A DNA stretch of 64,000 bases, from NCBI GenBank assembly GCA_024653485.1, contig JANLFY010000007.1, positions 62,001-126,000 on the forward strand, read 5' to 3'. The stretch is from Bacillota bacterium (lineage in GTDB: Bacteria > Bacillota > SHA-98 > UBA4971). How positions within the stretch are numbered: position 1 is the first letter of the stretch; the number at the start of each line of letters is the position of its first letter. The notes below the pieces were generated by a model, which was not told the origin of the DNA, made no database searches, and saw nothing but the letters and a program-made list of their open reading frames with translations. The translations under genes and the position numbers were made by a program. Below, one piece after another: positions 26,450 to 36,100 of this stretch.

Positions 26450-26477
26450 TTGACCTGACTTGAAGAAACTGCATAAT
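26450..26477 (+). promoter_or_regulatory. Promoter of the aldehyde oxidoreductase operon
   Basis: TTGACC (26450-26455), a 16-base spacer and CATAAT (26472-26477) lie just ahead of the polyferredoxin gene, giving a leader of about 20 bases. Confidence 0.65.
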
Positions 26478-26504
26478 CGACTAAGAAGAAGGAGGGGAGG
26501 TTCC

Positions 26505-26987
26505 TTGGAGAAGGTCCTGCTAGTAGAGCATGACAAGTGTACAGCTTGTCGTATCTGCGAACTTGTGTGTTCGGCGAAGCATGCGGGGTCGTTCAACCCC
26601 GCGAAGGCCAGGATCACGGTTGCGACGTTTCTCGAGGACAACTTCTTCTTTCCGCTCACGTGCCAGCAGTGCGAGGATCCCCTTTGCCAGGATGTCTGCC
26701 CCGCCGGTGCCATATCGCGGGACGCGCAGACAGGTGCGGTAGTCATAGATGACCAGAAGTGCATAGGGTGCAGAATGTGTCAAGCTGCCTGTCCCTTCGG
26801 AGCGATAGCATACTCCTCCTCGGAACAGAAGGTCGTCAAGTGCGACCTGTGCGGCGGCGACCCTGAATGCGTTCTGTTCTGTCCATGGGACGCGATCAAG
26901 TACGTCCAGGCTGACGATGCGGCTCTCCGCAGGCGCAAGGCTGTCGGCGAGAAGCTCAAGAAAGCTTTGCAGGAGGTGAGACTGTGA
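26505..26987 (+). CDS. Four-cluster ferredoxin subunit (AorA/HycB-like)
   Basis: A ~160-residue iron-sulfur protein with 16 cysteines in four groups: [11 protein letters not shown] from residue 12, [24 protein letters not shown] and [14 protein letters not shown]. This is the DmsB/HycB-type fold binding four [4Fe-4S] clusters. It would carry electrons from the aldehyde oxidoreductase encoded directly after it (one-base overlap, TGATG). TTG at 26505 is chosen because AAGGAGGGGAGG lies four bases upstream; the longer frame from 26460 adds a basic leader inside the promoter region. Same order and size as AorA in NAD-linked AOR systems. Confidence 0.9.
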   Translation: MEKVLLVEHDKCTACRICELVCSAKHAGSFNPAKARITVATFLEDNFFFPLTCQQCEDPLCQDVCPAGAISRDAQTGAVVIDDQKCIGCRMCQAACPFGAIAYSSSEQKVVKCDLCGGDPECVLFCPWDAIKYVQADDAALRRRKAVGEKLKKALQEVRL

Positions 26988-28792
26988 TGTACGGGTGGAC
27001 GGGGAAGCTCCTTCGGGTCGACCTCAGTGCAGGCTCGGTCACAGTGGAAGACCTGTGTCCTGAGTTGGCAGAGAATTACCTCGGGGCGAGAGGCTTGGGT
27101 ACCAAGATCCTCTATGACGAGCTCAAGCCCGGAACGGATCCGCTCGGCCCTGACAACAAGATCATCTTCGCCACAGGCCCCCTGACGGGTACGGCAGCCA
27201 CCTCCGCCGGCCGCTACAACGTCGTCACGAAGTCACCGCTCACGGGGTTCATCGCAGCCTCTAACTCCGGTGGTTACTTCCCAGCAGAGATGAAGTACGC
27301 CGGTTTCGACGCCATCATCGTCGAAGGCGTCGCGCAAGAACCTGTGTATCTTTGGGTGCGCAATGGTAAAGCCGAGATACGCTCCGCTAAACACGTTTGG
27401 GGGAAGAACACGGCCGACACCACGGATATCCTTGTCTCGGAGACGGACCCGGACGCCAAGGTAGCGTGCATCGGTCCGGCCGGCGAGAAACTCGTGCTCT
27501 TTGCTTGCGTCGTGAACGACAAGGGAAGGGCCGCGGGACGCTCGGGCGTCGGTGCGGTAATGGGCTCGAAGAATCTGAAAGCGATCGTAGTGAGGGGCAC
27601 TGGAGACGTCAAGGTTGCAGACCCGGTGAGATTCAGGGAGGCCGTGCTTGCGGCCTTTGAGAAGATCAAGGCGTCTCCAGTCACGTCGCAGGGTCTTCCC
27701 ACATACGGTACACCCGTTCTCGTGAACGTCATCAACCAGCACGGCGCGTTCCCGACCCGCAACTTCCAAACAGGCGTGTTCGAAGGGGCGGAGAAGATAT
27801 CGGGTGAAACGCTCGCGGCAACGCTTCTTGTGAGAAAGCGCGCGTGCTTCGGGTGTCCGATCGCGTGCGGGCGTCCTACCGTGATCAAGAGCGGGAAACA
27901 CAGCGGGCGGGGAGAGGGGCCTGAGTACGAGTCCATCTGGGCGCTGGGAGCCGCTTGCGGCGTCGACAACCTTGAAGCTGTGACCAAGGCGAACTACATT
28001 TGCAACGAACTCGGGCTTGACCCGATAACGATGGGTTCGACGATCGCGTGTGCTATGGAGCTCTACGAAAAGGGGTACCTCCCGAAGAGCGCGACGGACA
28101 TATCTCTCGAGTTTGGCAACGCCGACTCAATGGTTGAGGCCACGCGGAAAACAGGGAACCGGGAGGGCATAGGCGACCTGCTTGCACGGGGCTCGTACCG
28201 CCTTGCCGCAGAGTTCGGCCACCCCGAGCTCTCGATGAGCGCAAAGAAGCAAGAGTACCCGGCGTACGACCCGCGGGGTGTAAAGGGCATCGGACTGAAC
28301 TACGCCACTTCGAACAGAGGTGGTTGCCACGTGAGGGGGTACACGATCTCCCCAGAGGTGCTCGGTGTCCCTGAGAAGATAGACCCGCTGTCCAAGGAGG
28401 GGAAGGCTGCTTGGGTAAAGGCATTCCAGGACGTGACCGCGCTAGTTGACTCGGTCGGGATGTGCCTCTTCACCACATTCGCCCTGGGTGCCCAAGATGT
28501 GGCGAGCATGCTCGAGCCTGCAACGGGCGTCGCGTTCTCCACCGAGAAGGCCGTCCTCGCCGGGGAGCGCATTTGGAACCTGGAACGCCTCTTCAACCTG
28601 AGGGAGGGGTTGACCAAGGAGGACGATTCCTTGGCGCCAAGGCTCCTCACCGAGCCCATGCCGGAAGGTCCCGCGGCCGGACAAGTCGTGGAGCTCGCCG
28701 ACATGCTTGCCGACTACTATGCCGAGAGAGGATGGAGTGAGGACGGAAGGCCTTCAGCAAAGACCCTTGAGAGGCTGGGGCTCGCCGGCTGA
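26987..28792 (+). CDS. Tungsten-type aldehyde:ferredoxin oxidoreductase
   Basis: A ~601-residue enzyme of the AOR family that oxidises aldehydes to acids (or reduces acids) with a W- or Mo-bis-pyranopterin and one [4Fe-4S] cluster. The N-terminus ([14 protein letters not shown]...[12 protein letters not shown]) and the pterin-binding regions are typical. Cluster ligands are C287, C290 and C294 in CFGCPIAC and C493 in VGMCLF. ATG at 26987 follows AGGAGGTGAG by six bases. Metal and substrate cannot be read from sequence; AOR, tungsten benzoyl-CoA reductase-like and formaldehyde types share this fold, but the neighbours favour the AorB type. Confidence 0.92.
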   Translation: MYGWTGKLLRVDLSAGSVTVEDLCPELAENYLGARGLGTKILYDELKPGTDPLGPDNKIIFATGPLTGTAATSAGRYNVVTKSPLTGFIAASNSGGYFPAEMKYAGFDAIIVEGVAQEPVYLWVRNGKAEIRSAKHVWGKNTADTTDILVSETDPDAKVACIGPAGEKLVLFACVVNDKGRAAGRSGVGAVMGSKNLKAIVVRGTGDVKVADPVRFREAVLAAFEKIKASPVTSQGLPTYGTPVLVNVINQHGAFPTRNFQTGVFEGAEKISGETLAATLLVRKRACFGCPIACGRPTVIKSGKHSGRGEGPEYESIWALGAACGVDNLEAVTKANYICNELGLDPITMGSTIACAMELYEKGYLPKSATDISLEFGNADSMVEATRKTGNREGIGDLLARGSYRLAAEFGHPELSMSAKKQEYPAYDPRGVKGIGLNYATSNRGGCHVRGYTISPEVLGVPEKIDPLSKEGKAAWVKAFQDVTALVDSVGMCLFTTFALGAQDVASMLEPATGVAFSTEKAVLAGERIWNLERLFNLREGLTKEDDSLAPRLLTEPMPEGPAAGQVVELADMLADYYAERGWSEDGRPSAKTLERLGLAG

Positions 28793-29014
28793 CGGCGGCA
28801 CAAGGGTTTTTCGGAGTCGTTGAGAGCTTGGGTCATTCGCGGTTGCCGGCGCTCCTACGCGGGGACGGCGGGCGAAGCAAGGCACTCGGTGTGCCGATCC
28901 TCCTCCTTGGGTGATCGCCGGCAACCCGTGACCCTCCGTGGAGCGGCTTTGGGCCGGCGGGCTCGCAGCGGGCCCGCGGGTCAACGCACAGTCGTTTGGG
29001 CGAGGGGACTTGCT

Positions 29015-29293
29015 TTGCGAGTTCGACTGTTCTTCTTTCTGAGAGATGCCGCGGGTCAGGACGAGGTGACGATACCCGCGGACGCAGCTCCGTGCCTCCG
29101 TGAGCTCGTCCGGGTCCTCTCGGAGCGTTTCGGTGAGCGGTTCTCGAGGCAGCTCGTCACGGAGACTGGAGAGATCCGGAACGACGTCAACATCCTTGTG
29201 AACGGCCGGAACGTGCAGTTCCTGTCGGGAGCGGACACCCAACTCAAGGACGAGGATACCGTGAGCTTCCTTTCTGCGGTCGCTGGCGGGTGA
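29015..29293 (+). CDS. MoaD/ThiS-family sulfur carrier protein
   Basis: A ~92-residue ubiquitin-like protein starting LRVRLFFFLRDAAG and ending in SAVAGG, with the C-terminal Gly-Gly that is adenylated and turned into a thiocarboxylate. MoaD donates sulfur for the pterin dithiolene of the Mo/W cofactor. Its place inside the AOR operon suggests a dedicated copy for that enzyme. TTG at 29015 is chosen (GAGGGG six bases upstream); the longer frame from 28820 adds an unlikely Arg-rich leader. The gap of ~220 bases after the AOR gene holds nothing else I recognise. Confidence 0.87.
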   Translation: MRVRLFFFLRDAAGQDEVTIPADAAPCLRELVRVLSERFGERFSRQLVTETGEIRNDVNILVNGRNVQFLSGADTQLKDEDTVSFLSAVAGG

Positions 29294-29370
29294 TGGGGGA
29301 CGAATCCAGGCGTAGAAGCGTGCGCCGCGCGTCTGGTGTGTCTGGTGTCTGGTATGGGGGGATGTGCCCG

Positions 29371-30639
29371 ATGAAGTACGTGATCCTTGGAAACGGTCCT
29401 GCGGGAGTGAGCGCGCTCAAGGCGATCCTGGAGGAAGACCCCGCGGGAGACATCACGATAGTTGCGCCAGAGACTTGGCGGTGCTATTCAAAGGTCCTCC
29501 TGACCCACTGGATAGCTGGGAAAGTGAGGTTCCCGAATCTTTTCCTTGTCGACGAGGATTTCTACAAGTCGAACGGCGTCAAGACGGTTTTTGGTGCGGC
29601 GGCGACCCGCATCGACCCGGAGGGGAAGGTCGTAGAGCTATCCAACAGGCAGAGGCTTGGATACGACAGGCTCCTGCTTGCCATGGGAAGCTCCCCGCAG
29701 GTGCCGGAGGTGCGCGGTATAAGGCTTCCTGGAGTCCATTACCTTAGGACTCTCGATGACGCGGAGAGGATAACCCAGGCGGTGTCCTCGGCCCGCCGGG
29801 CGGCTGTAATCGGAGGCGGGCTTGTGAGCCTCAAGGCGGCAGAGAGCTTTCTCGCCAGAGGTCTCGAGGTATGGGTGGTCGTATCCTCAGGGAGGCTGTT
29901 GTCCCAGATAACCGCGCCCGAGGACGCTCGGCCCGTTCTCAGGGCGTTCGAAGGGGTTCCGGGACTTCACATCGTTCTTGATTGCGATGTTGCCGGCATA
30001 GAAGGTGCGGGGCGGGTCGAGGAGGTGATCCTAAGCACAGGCCAGCGTATCGCGTGCGACTTGGTCGTGGTCGGAAAGGGTGTCACGCCGAACCTCATCT
30101 GCACGCGCGGCTCGGGAATCGCCACGGGGCAAGGGGTTCTCGTCAACGACAGGATGGAGACGAGCATTCCAGGGATATTCGCAGCAGGCGACATAGCGGA
30201 GGGCTTCGACATTGCCCGTGGGAGGGCCGCGGTGAATGCCCTGTGGTCGAGCGCCGTATGGCAGGGCAGAATCGCAGGCTACAATATGGCGGGCCGGGAC
30301 GTCGTGTACGCGGGTGACGTGGCCATGAACTCCGTCACGTTTCGAGGCGCATGTATCGTAGCTCTAGGGAAGACCAGACCGACAGGCGACGACGAGGTGT
30401 ACGTATTGTCTCGAACCGGTGAGGACGGGGACGACTACGCGCGATTTGTCTTCAGCGGAGACCGCATGGTAAGCGCGGTCCTGATTGGCAGCGCGGTGCG
30501 GACGGCGGGCGTGCTCCGCAGCCTCATCGCGTGTCGATGCGACGTTTCGCGGATCAAAGCGAGGCTGTCCTGGGGAGGCGTATCCTACCCAAGCATCCTG
30601 AAGGACATAGCGGGTTTGCGCGCGGTTGCGGCTTCGTGA
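29371..30639 (+). CDS. FAD/NAD(P)-dependent oxidoreductase of the AOR operon (AorC-like)
   Basis: A ~422-residue pyridine nucleotide-disulfide oxidoreductase-fold protein. The FAD site GNGPAGVSAL is at residues ~7-16, the NAD(P)-binding motif is in AAVIGGGLVSLKAAE (~residues 145-160), and the C-terminal FAD motif is TSIPGIFAAGDIAEG. There is no redox CxxC of the disulfide-reductase type. It would pass electrons between the ferredoxin subunit and NAD(P). ATG at 29371 has GGGGGG nine bases upstream. It is about 80 bases after the MoaD gene. Confidence 0.85.
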   Translation: MKYVILGNGPAGVSALKAILEEDPAGDITIVAPETWRCYSKVLLTHWIAGKVRFPNLFLVDEDFYKSNGVKTVFGAAATRIDPEGKVVELSNRQRLGYDRLLLAMGSSPQVPEVRGIRLPGVHYLRTLDDAERITQAVSSARRAAVIGGGLVSLKAAESFLARGLEVWVVVSSGRLLSQITAPEDARPVLRAFEGVPGLHIVLDCDVAGIEGAGRVEEVILSTGQRIACDLVVVGKGVTPNLICTRGSGIATGQGVLVNDRMETSIPGIFAAGDIAEGFDIARGRAAVNALWSSAVWQGRIAGYNMAGRDVVYAGDVAMNSVTFRGACIVALGKTRPTGDDEVYVLSRTGEDGDDYARFVFSGDRMVSAVLIGSAVRTAGVLRSLIACRCDVSRIKARLSWGGVSYPSILKDIAGLRAVAAS

Positions 30640-30893
30640 GGTGAGGGGGGCGCGACCGTGCCGGGACGTTTTCGTTGTGCAGGCGTCGCGCGAAACAGGG
30701 ACGCTCAGTTGCAGAACACGCGGCCATGGTACATGCGGCGAAGCCTCGAGCGCCCACGAGACATGGGCACGAGACATGGGCGGGGGCACGCTCCGAACGG
30801 ACGGTGCGAAGCGTGCCCTACCTTGCGCGCCTGAGCGTCAAGTCCTTCCACGCCGCCGGCTGCTCGCCCAGTTGCGGCGACTCGAGGTTACAC
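30640..30893. other. Non-coding gap with a 13-base direct repeat
   Basis: No gene is seen between the AOR operon and the converging NifU-like gene. Two adjacent copies of CACGAGACATGGG lie at 30755-30767 and 30768-30780; each also contains a GCCCA...TGGGC mini-hairpin with its flanks. No U-run terminator is obvious. Confidence 0.4.
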
Positions 30894-31112
30894 CTACACC
30901 GCCTCCACGCGCTTGACCTCCGGCACTTCCTCTTTCAGCGCTCTCTCCACGCCATTTCTCAAGGTCATTGCCGACATCGGACACCCGACGCATGCACCGG
31001 TGAGCCTGACCTTCACCACTCCGTCATCCACGCTGACGAGCTCGACATCGCCGCCGTGTGCCCGGAGAGCGAACCTAATCTTCTCTAGGGCCTTTTCGAT
31101 CCGTTCTTGCAC
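30894..31112 (-). CDS. NifU C-terminal domain protein (NfuA-like iron-sulfur carrier)
   Basis: A 72-residue stand-alone NifU C-terminal domain. The CVGCPMS motif (CxxC) is the cluster-bridging site, used to hold and deliver a [4Fe-4S] cluster to target proteins. The sequence (ALRAHGGDVELVSVDDGVV) is highly typical. GTG start at 31112 follows GGGAGG. Its position beside the iron-sulfur-rich AOR operon may be functional but it is transcribed the other way. Confidence 0.92.
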   Translation of the reverse strand: MQERIEKALEKIRFALRAHGGDVELVSVDDGVVKVRLTGACVGCPMSAMTLRNGVERALKEEVPEVKRVEAV

Positions 31113-31159
31113 CCCTCGCGCCTCCCTGGTCGAAATTGCAGGAGCGTACCATCGGACAG

Positions 31160-31189
31160 ATTATACACCCTAAGTATGGCGGGAGTCGA
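31160..31189 (-). promoter_or_regulatory. Promoter of the NifU-like gene
   Basis: On the minus strand TCGACT (31184-31189), an 18-base spacer and a perfect TATAAT (31160-31165). Confidence 0.55.
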
Positions 31190-31207
31190 GCGGGCCGATT
31201 CAAAGCG

Positions 31208-32107
31208 TCACGTTATCGTGATTTGAAGACTCAGCCTGACGCCGGTCCCGGTGTTGACCGCGGTCACGGTGTACACGCCGGGCGGCACAGGCACCCCCTC
31301 GTTCGTAGTCTGGTTCCAGACCTGCGGGAAGATCAAGTTCTCGCCGGGTGGCAGGCTGATTCTCTCAATTGCGAACGTGAAGAACCGCCCCGCCGACCAG
31401 CGCCATATCTCCCTCGTGTCGCGGGTTACGATGAAATCAAATCTCTGGCTGGACCTGTAAGTGATCGTCACGGGGCTCGTCGTGACGTTGGTCTTGCTGA
31501 GGCTCAAGCGCACTGGTTCGCCCCGGGCGTAGGTCACCCTGTTGGTCCTGAACGTGTGCCGCAACCCACCTTGCACCACGGACACCTGGTTCACCCCGGT
31601 CACCGGTGGCGGCGTCGGGGGCGGACCAGGAGGAACCGGGGGTCCCGGAGGCGTTGGGGGTGCCGGAGGAGTGGGCGGCGCAGGAGGCGTAACAGGCGGT
31701 CCAGGCGGCACGGTCGGCGGCGCAGGCGGCAGTGGACTTGGGATCACCGTCGTCGGCCTCGTCGGCACGAGCAGCACCTGCCCCACGATAATGAGGTCAG
31801 GGTTCGGTATACGGTTTATCGCCGCGAGCACGGCCACCGTGGTACCGAACCTCGCGGCGATCTCGGCTAGAGTGTCCCCGGGCTGAACGATGTACAGGCG
31901 AAATCCAACCGGCACCGTGACGGGAGGTTGGGGGGCGGGGGCGGGCGCCGGCGGTGCCCCGGGCACTGGTATCTGGAGCACCTGTCCGACGAAGATGACA
32001 TCGGGGTTGGCGATGTTGTTCGCTTGGACTATGGCCGCCACTGTTGTCCCGAACCTTCCCGCGATGAGGGTAAGGGTGTCGCCAGGCTGGACGACATACG
32101 TGATCAT
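31208..32107 (-). CDS. LysM-LysM-BsuPI protein (peptidoglycan-binding protease inhibitor-like)
   Basis: A ~299-residue protein. LysM 1 covers residues ~2-47 (YVVQPGDTLTLIAGRFG), LysM 2 ~70-115 (YIVQPGDTLAEIAARFG), a Pro-rich linker ~118-170, and a C-terminal domain ~172-299 matching the BsuPI intracellular proteinase inhibitor family (RLSLSKTN, a W-rich RWSAGRFF segment and FPQVWNQTTNEG). LysM binds glycan of peptidoglycan. There is no signal peptide: LysM begins at the Met, as in some spore coat or cortex proteins that reach the wall by engulfment or mother-cell assembly. ATG at 32107 follows GGGAGG. Divergent from the AMMECR1/alpha-2-macroglobulin pair. Confidence 0.85.
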   Translation of the reverse strand: MITYVVQPGDTLTLIAGRFGTTVAAIVQANNIANPDVIFVGQVLQIPVPGAPPAPAPAPQPPVTVPVGFRLYIVQPGDTLAEIAARFGTTVAVLAAINRIPNPDLIIVGQVLLVPTRPTTVIPSPLPPAPPTVPPGPPVTPPAPPTPPAPPTPPGPPVPPGPPPTPPPVTGVNQVSVVQGGLRHTFRTNRVTYARGEPVRLSLSKTNVTTSPVTITYRSSQRFDFIVTRDTREIWRWSAGRFFTFAIERISLPPGENLIFPQVWNQTTNEGVPVPPGVYTVTAVNTGTGVRLSLQITIT

Positions 32108-32332
32108 AGTAGTTCCCTCCCGGCGTCGTGGACCCCGAGCTGGGTCAAAGCCGCTCTGGGGCCGACAGTATCTCACAACATGTTATTCCACGCGGTGCGC
32201 GGTGTTACTTCTTCCTCTGCCATGGAACGGGCGTGCGCCCTGGCGTATCCATAAAGGAGTACACGTGAGGGAAGTCGAAGAACCAAGCTGGAGATCGCGG
32301 GTCCGACGCCTCGAGAGGGAGGACGGTGGACT

Positions 32333-33178
32333 TTGCTCAGGAGACTTCGAAACCTGCCGCGGGTCGCATGGGTCGCCGCCCTGGTCGCGGCGGCGAGCGC
32401 AGGCGGCTTTGTGTTCATGGTTTCGGGCGGTGCCCGAGGGGACGTTGCGGCCATCGGTCGAGTCCTGCATTTGATGCCGCGAGCGACCACGCCGCTGGCG
32501 ACGGTGACGGCGTCAGCCCGGTCGGCACAGCCGCCGACCGCGGCTAGCCACGGAGACATCCTCGACCGCCTCCGCGCCGCGCACACGCCAGCACTCGAAA
32601 GAGTGATCCTCGAGACAGCCCGAGCTGCCGTGGAGAGCGCGGCTGCGCAAGAGGAGGGGGCGAGCCACGGTGGAATCACCGCCTCAGGTAAGCGAGGGGA
32701 ATCCAGCGACCTCGGCGACTTGGATGGAGCGGTAGATGAGTCAGTCCTCCGTGCACCGGCGGGCGTGTTCGTTGCGCTCATACTCAACGGCAGCGTGAGG
32801 GGGTGTATGGGGACGGCTTACCCCATGGAGGCATCGCTGCTCGAGGAGGTCGCGAGCGCGGCCCGCATGGCGGCGACGTGCGACCCGCGGCGACCCCCGG
32901 TACGACCGGAGGAGGTGTCGCGTCTCGGCTACTGTGTGTCCGTAGTGGGAAGGTTGAGGAGGCACGACCCTCGAGAGGCGCTCGATCCGAGTACCCAGGG
33001 CGTCATAGTGAGGGCAGACGGCGGCCGAACGGGAGTCGTGCTGCCTGGCGAAGCCAGGACGGCCGCGTACGAGACAGCCTGGGCAATGAGAGAAGCGGGC
33101 GTTCTACCCGGCGACCACTTCGATATGCTGATCTTTGAGACGGAAAGATTCGGTGAAGCCTTGCCGTTAAGGCGATAG
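32333..33178 (+). CDS. AMMECR1-domain protein with N-terminal membrane anchor
   Basis: A 281-residue protein. Residues ~10-30 form a signal peptide or membrane anchor, ~35-130 a low-complexity linker, and ~135-281 an AMMECR1 domain with the hallmark SVRGCMG (R156-G160; usually LRGCIG). AMMECR1 proteins are normally cytoplasmic and of unclear function, often with MEMO1 and a radical SAM partner; neither is seen here. The anchor would put the domain outside the membrane. TTG start fits GGGAGGACGGTGG upstream. It ends about 20 bases before the alpha-2-macroglobulin gene, so the two are probably co-transcribed. Confidence 0.82.
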   Translation: MLRRLRNLPRVAWVAALVAAASAGGFVFMVSGGARGDVAAIGRVLHLMPRATTPLATVTASARSAQPPTAASHGDILDRLRAAHTPALERVILETARAAVESAAAQEEGASHGGITASGKRGESSDLGDLDGAVDESVLRAPAGVFVALILNGSVRGCMGTAYPMEASLLEEVASAARMAATCDPRRPPVRPEEVSRLGYCVSVVGRLRRHDPREALDPSTQGVIVRADGGRTGVVLPGEARTAAYETAWAMREAGVLPGDHFDMLIFETERFGEALPLRR

Positions 33179-33197
33179 GCCAAGGAGGTATGCCGCG

Positions 33198-36100
33198 ATG
33201 AGAGCCAGTTTTCCGCGCTCGACACGTTACGCGGCGGCTCTGACAATCCTGGCTGCGGTGCTTCTGGCGGTAGTTGCAAGACCACTTTCAGCCGACAGCG
33301 CCGATACGGGGTACCTTCACGTATACGTAGAGGAACGAGTCTGGGCGCCTTCCGAGCACCCATCGGTGATAGTACGTGGAAAGGGCTCGAGCAGGGTGGA
33401 CCTTGAGGTCTGGAAGTTCGACCCCGCGAAGCAGTATGAGGAGCACGGGTCGCTCAGCTCTGTCGCGGAGACTCTGCCTCGGGGCGAGGCCGTGCTCGTG
33501 AAGGAGATCACCCAGTATCCACGGCCGGAGAAGCAGGGCGAGGACTTCACGCTCGAGGTGCCGATTGCCACCGAGGGAATCGCGGGCTACGTTGTAAGAG
33601 TCAGCGACAACAAGGGTCGCGAGGACGCCACGTGGATCCTCGTGACCGACTTGGGTCTAGTTACTAAACAAGCCGATGACAAGCTCGTGGTATACTCCCA
33701 TACCTTTACCAGCGACGTTCCCTGCGAGCGTGCGCAGGTGACCGTGTTCAGCGAGGGCCGGGAAGTAGGGCGTGGCACCACAGGACATGACGGCGTATGG
33801 GTCCTGAGCACACCGGACCTTCCGAGGAATCTTACGGTAGTTGGAACGTTCGGCACAAGCTTTGCGCAGGTGACATCGTCGTACTACTGGGAAGACTCGA
33901 GGTACAAAGCATACATCTACACAGACAGACCTGTGTATCGTCCAGGCCAGAGAGTGTTCTTCAAGGGCATCCTCAGAAAGGAAATGGACGGCGAGTACGA
34001 GGTCCTCCGCGAGGAGCCGGTGACCGTGGAGGTCCGCGACGCGGTAGATGCGTGCATTTACAAGTTCGAGACCACGACGAACGGTTATGGCTCTTTCGTC
34101 GGAGAGGTGGTGCTGGGAGACGAGCCGTCCCTTGGAACCTACCGAGTGCTCGCGACGGTGAGAGGAAGCACGCACTCGGGCATGTTCAAAGTGGCGGCTT
34201 ATCGCAAGCCTGAGTACCAGGTACAGGTGAAAACGTCAAAGACCACGTATGTGGCGGGAGACGAGATCGAGGCCAAAGTGAAGGCGACTTACTATTTCGG
34301 CGCGCCGGTCCCCGGAGCGAAGGTTCGGTACGCGGTCTACTCGCAACCTCACGAGCTTCCGTACTACTTGCCGGAGGATCTAGGCTACTATCCAGAGGGT
34401 GACACGGATCTCGGTTACTACGGAGAGCTGGTGGCGTCAGGTGAGACCGTCACCGACGCGCGCGGGTCGGCGACGTTCGACGTGAAAACGGGTCCTGCGG
34501 ATACGACGCGCAGAATGTTCATCGAGGCGGTCGTGACAGATGAGAGCAGACGTGAGGTCACGGGCAGAGCCTCGGTGATAGTGGCACGGGGGTTGTTCGA
34601 CCTGAGCGTGCAGCCGGTTGCGTACGTGTTTGAGCCAGGACAGCCCGTCAGCGTGAAAGTGAGAGCCGAGACGATGGAAGGCAGGCCGCTCGCAACGCTC
34701 CTCAAGTGGCAGGCCATGCGCGAAACGTGGGAGGGCAGGAAGGCGAAGAGGTGGAAAGAAGCCTCGGGCGAGCTCCGCACAGCGGCGGACGGGAGAGGGA
34801 GTCTTGAATTCAAGCCTCGCGACGAAGGAGCGTACGTGGTTGAGGTCGTCGGCAGGGATGCTCGTGGTAACCGAATAGCGTCTGAAGCGTACGTATGGGT
34901 TGCGAGCGGGGCGGGTCGCTGGCCAAGTTACGGCGGCCCTGAGATTGAGATCGTCACCGACAAGGATGTGTATAACGTAGGCGACACGGCAAGAGTCCTT
35001 GTGAACACTGTGTTCGATGACGCGTGGGCGCTCGTGGCCGTCGAAGGGCGCGACATCACTTGGCACGAGGTGGCGCACATCGAGGGGCACACCAAGCTGT
35101 TCGAAGTGCCGGTGACGCGGCAGCACATGCCGAACGCGTTCTTCACCGTCACGGTGGTCCGCGGCAAGAGGCTTTTCTCCAACGAGAAGCCCATCTACGT
35201 GTCGACCAAGGACAACTATCTAAACGTGGTCATCATGCCCAACAAGGAGACGTACGAGCCCGGTGAGAAAGCAACGTACGTGGTCAAGACTTGCGACGCG
35301 ACGGGACGCCCTGTGCAGTCCGAGGTGTCGCTCGGAGTCGTCGATGCATCCATATATGCGATCTCGCCGGAAATCGCGCCCGACATCAAGAAGGTGTTCT
35401 ATGGATCCATCTGGAACAGGGTCGTCACGAACTACTCGTTTCCCGAATGGTACTATGGAGGCGCGGACAAGGACGGGGGATCCGCTGAGATTCGGAAGGA
35501 CTTCGAGGACACGGCGTTCTGGAACCCCACCATCATAACGGACAGGAACGGCACCGCGAAGATAGAGTTCACGATGCCCGACAATCTCACCACGTGGCGC
35601 GCGACCGCCAAGGCGCACACGATGAAGACTCAGGTGGGTTCGGCAACCCGCGACGTGGTGGCCACGAAGGACATGATCGTGAGGATCGCCACGCCCAGGT
35701 TCTTCACGTTGGGAGACAAGACGGCGGTCACGACCGTGGTACACAACTACACTGGGCGCAAGAGTGTCGCGAAAGTCGCCATGCGAGCAAAGGGGATCGC
35801 GCTCGTGGACGCCGGAGAGCGCGTGGTCGAGTTGGCTCCGATGAGCCAGAAGTCCATCGACTGGCGGGTTGAGTGCGAAGAGGTGGGAGACGCAAGCTTC
35901 GTAGCGTCCCTCCTGGACGATGACGGCCGAGTGAGGGACTCCATGGAGCAGACCGTGCCCGTGCTCGCCTTCGGAGTTCGCCACGAAGTTCACGAAGCAG
36001 GTGAGAGCGGCGACGAGAGGGTCGTGCGGTTCGACGTGCCTGAGAACGCCCTTGCGGGCACGGTGAAAGCCAAGCTGAGGCTCGCGCCCTCCATCGCGGC

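Noticed and set aside
28820-29014. N-terminal extension of the MoaD-like protein
   Set aside because: The extra 65 residues are Arg/Gly-rich and not conserved in type; a TTG with a good ribosome site gives a normal 92-residue MoaD.
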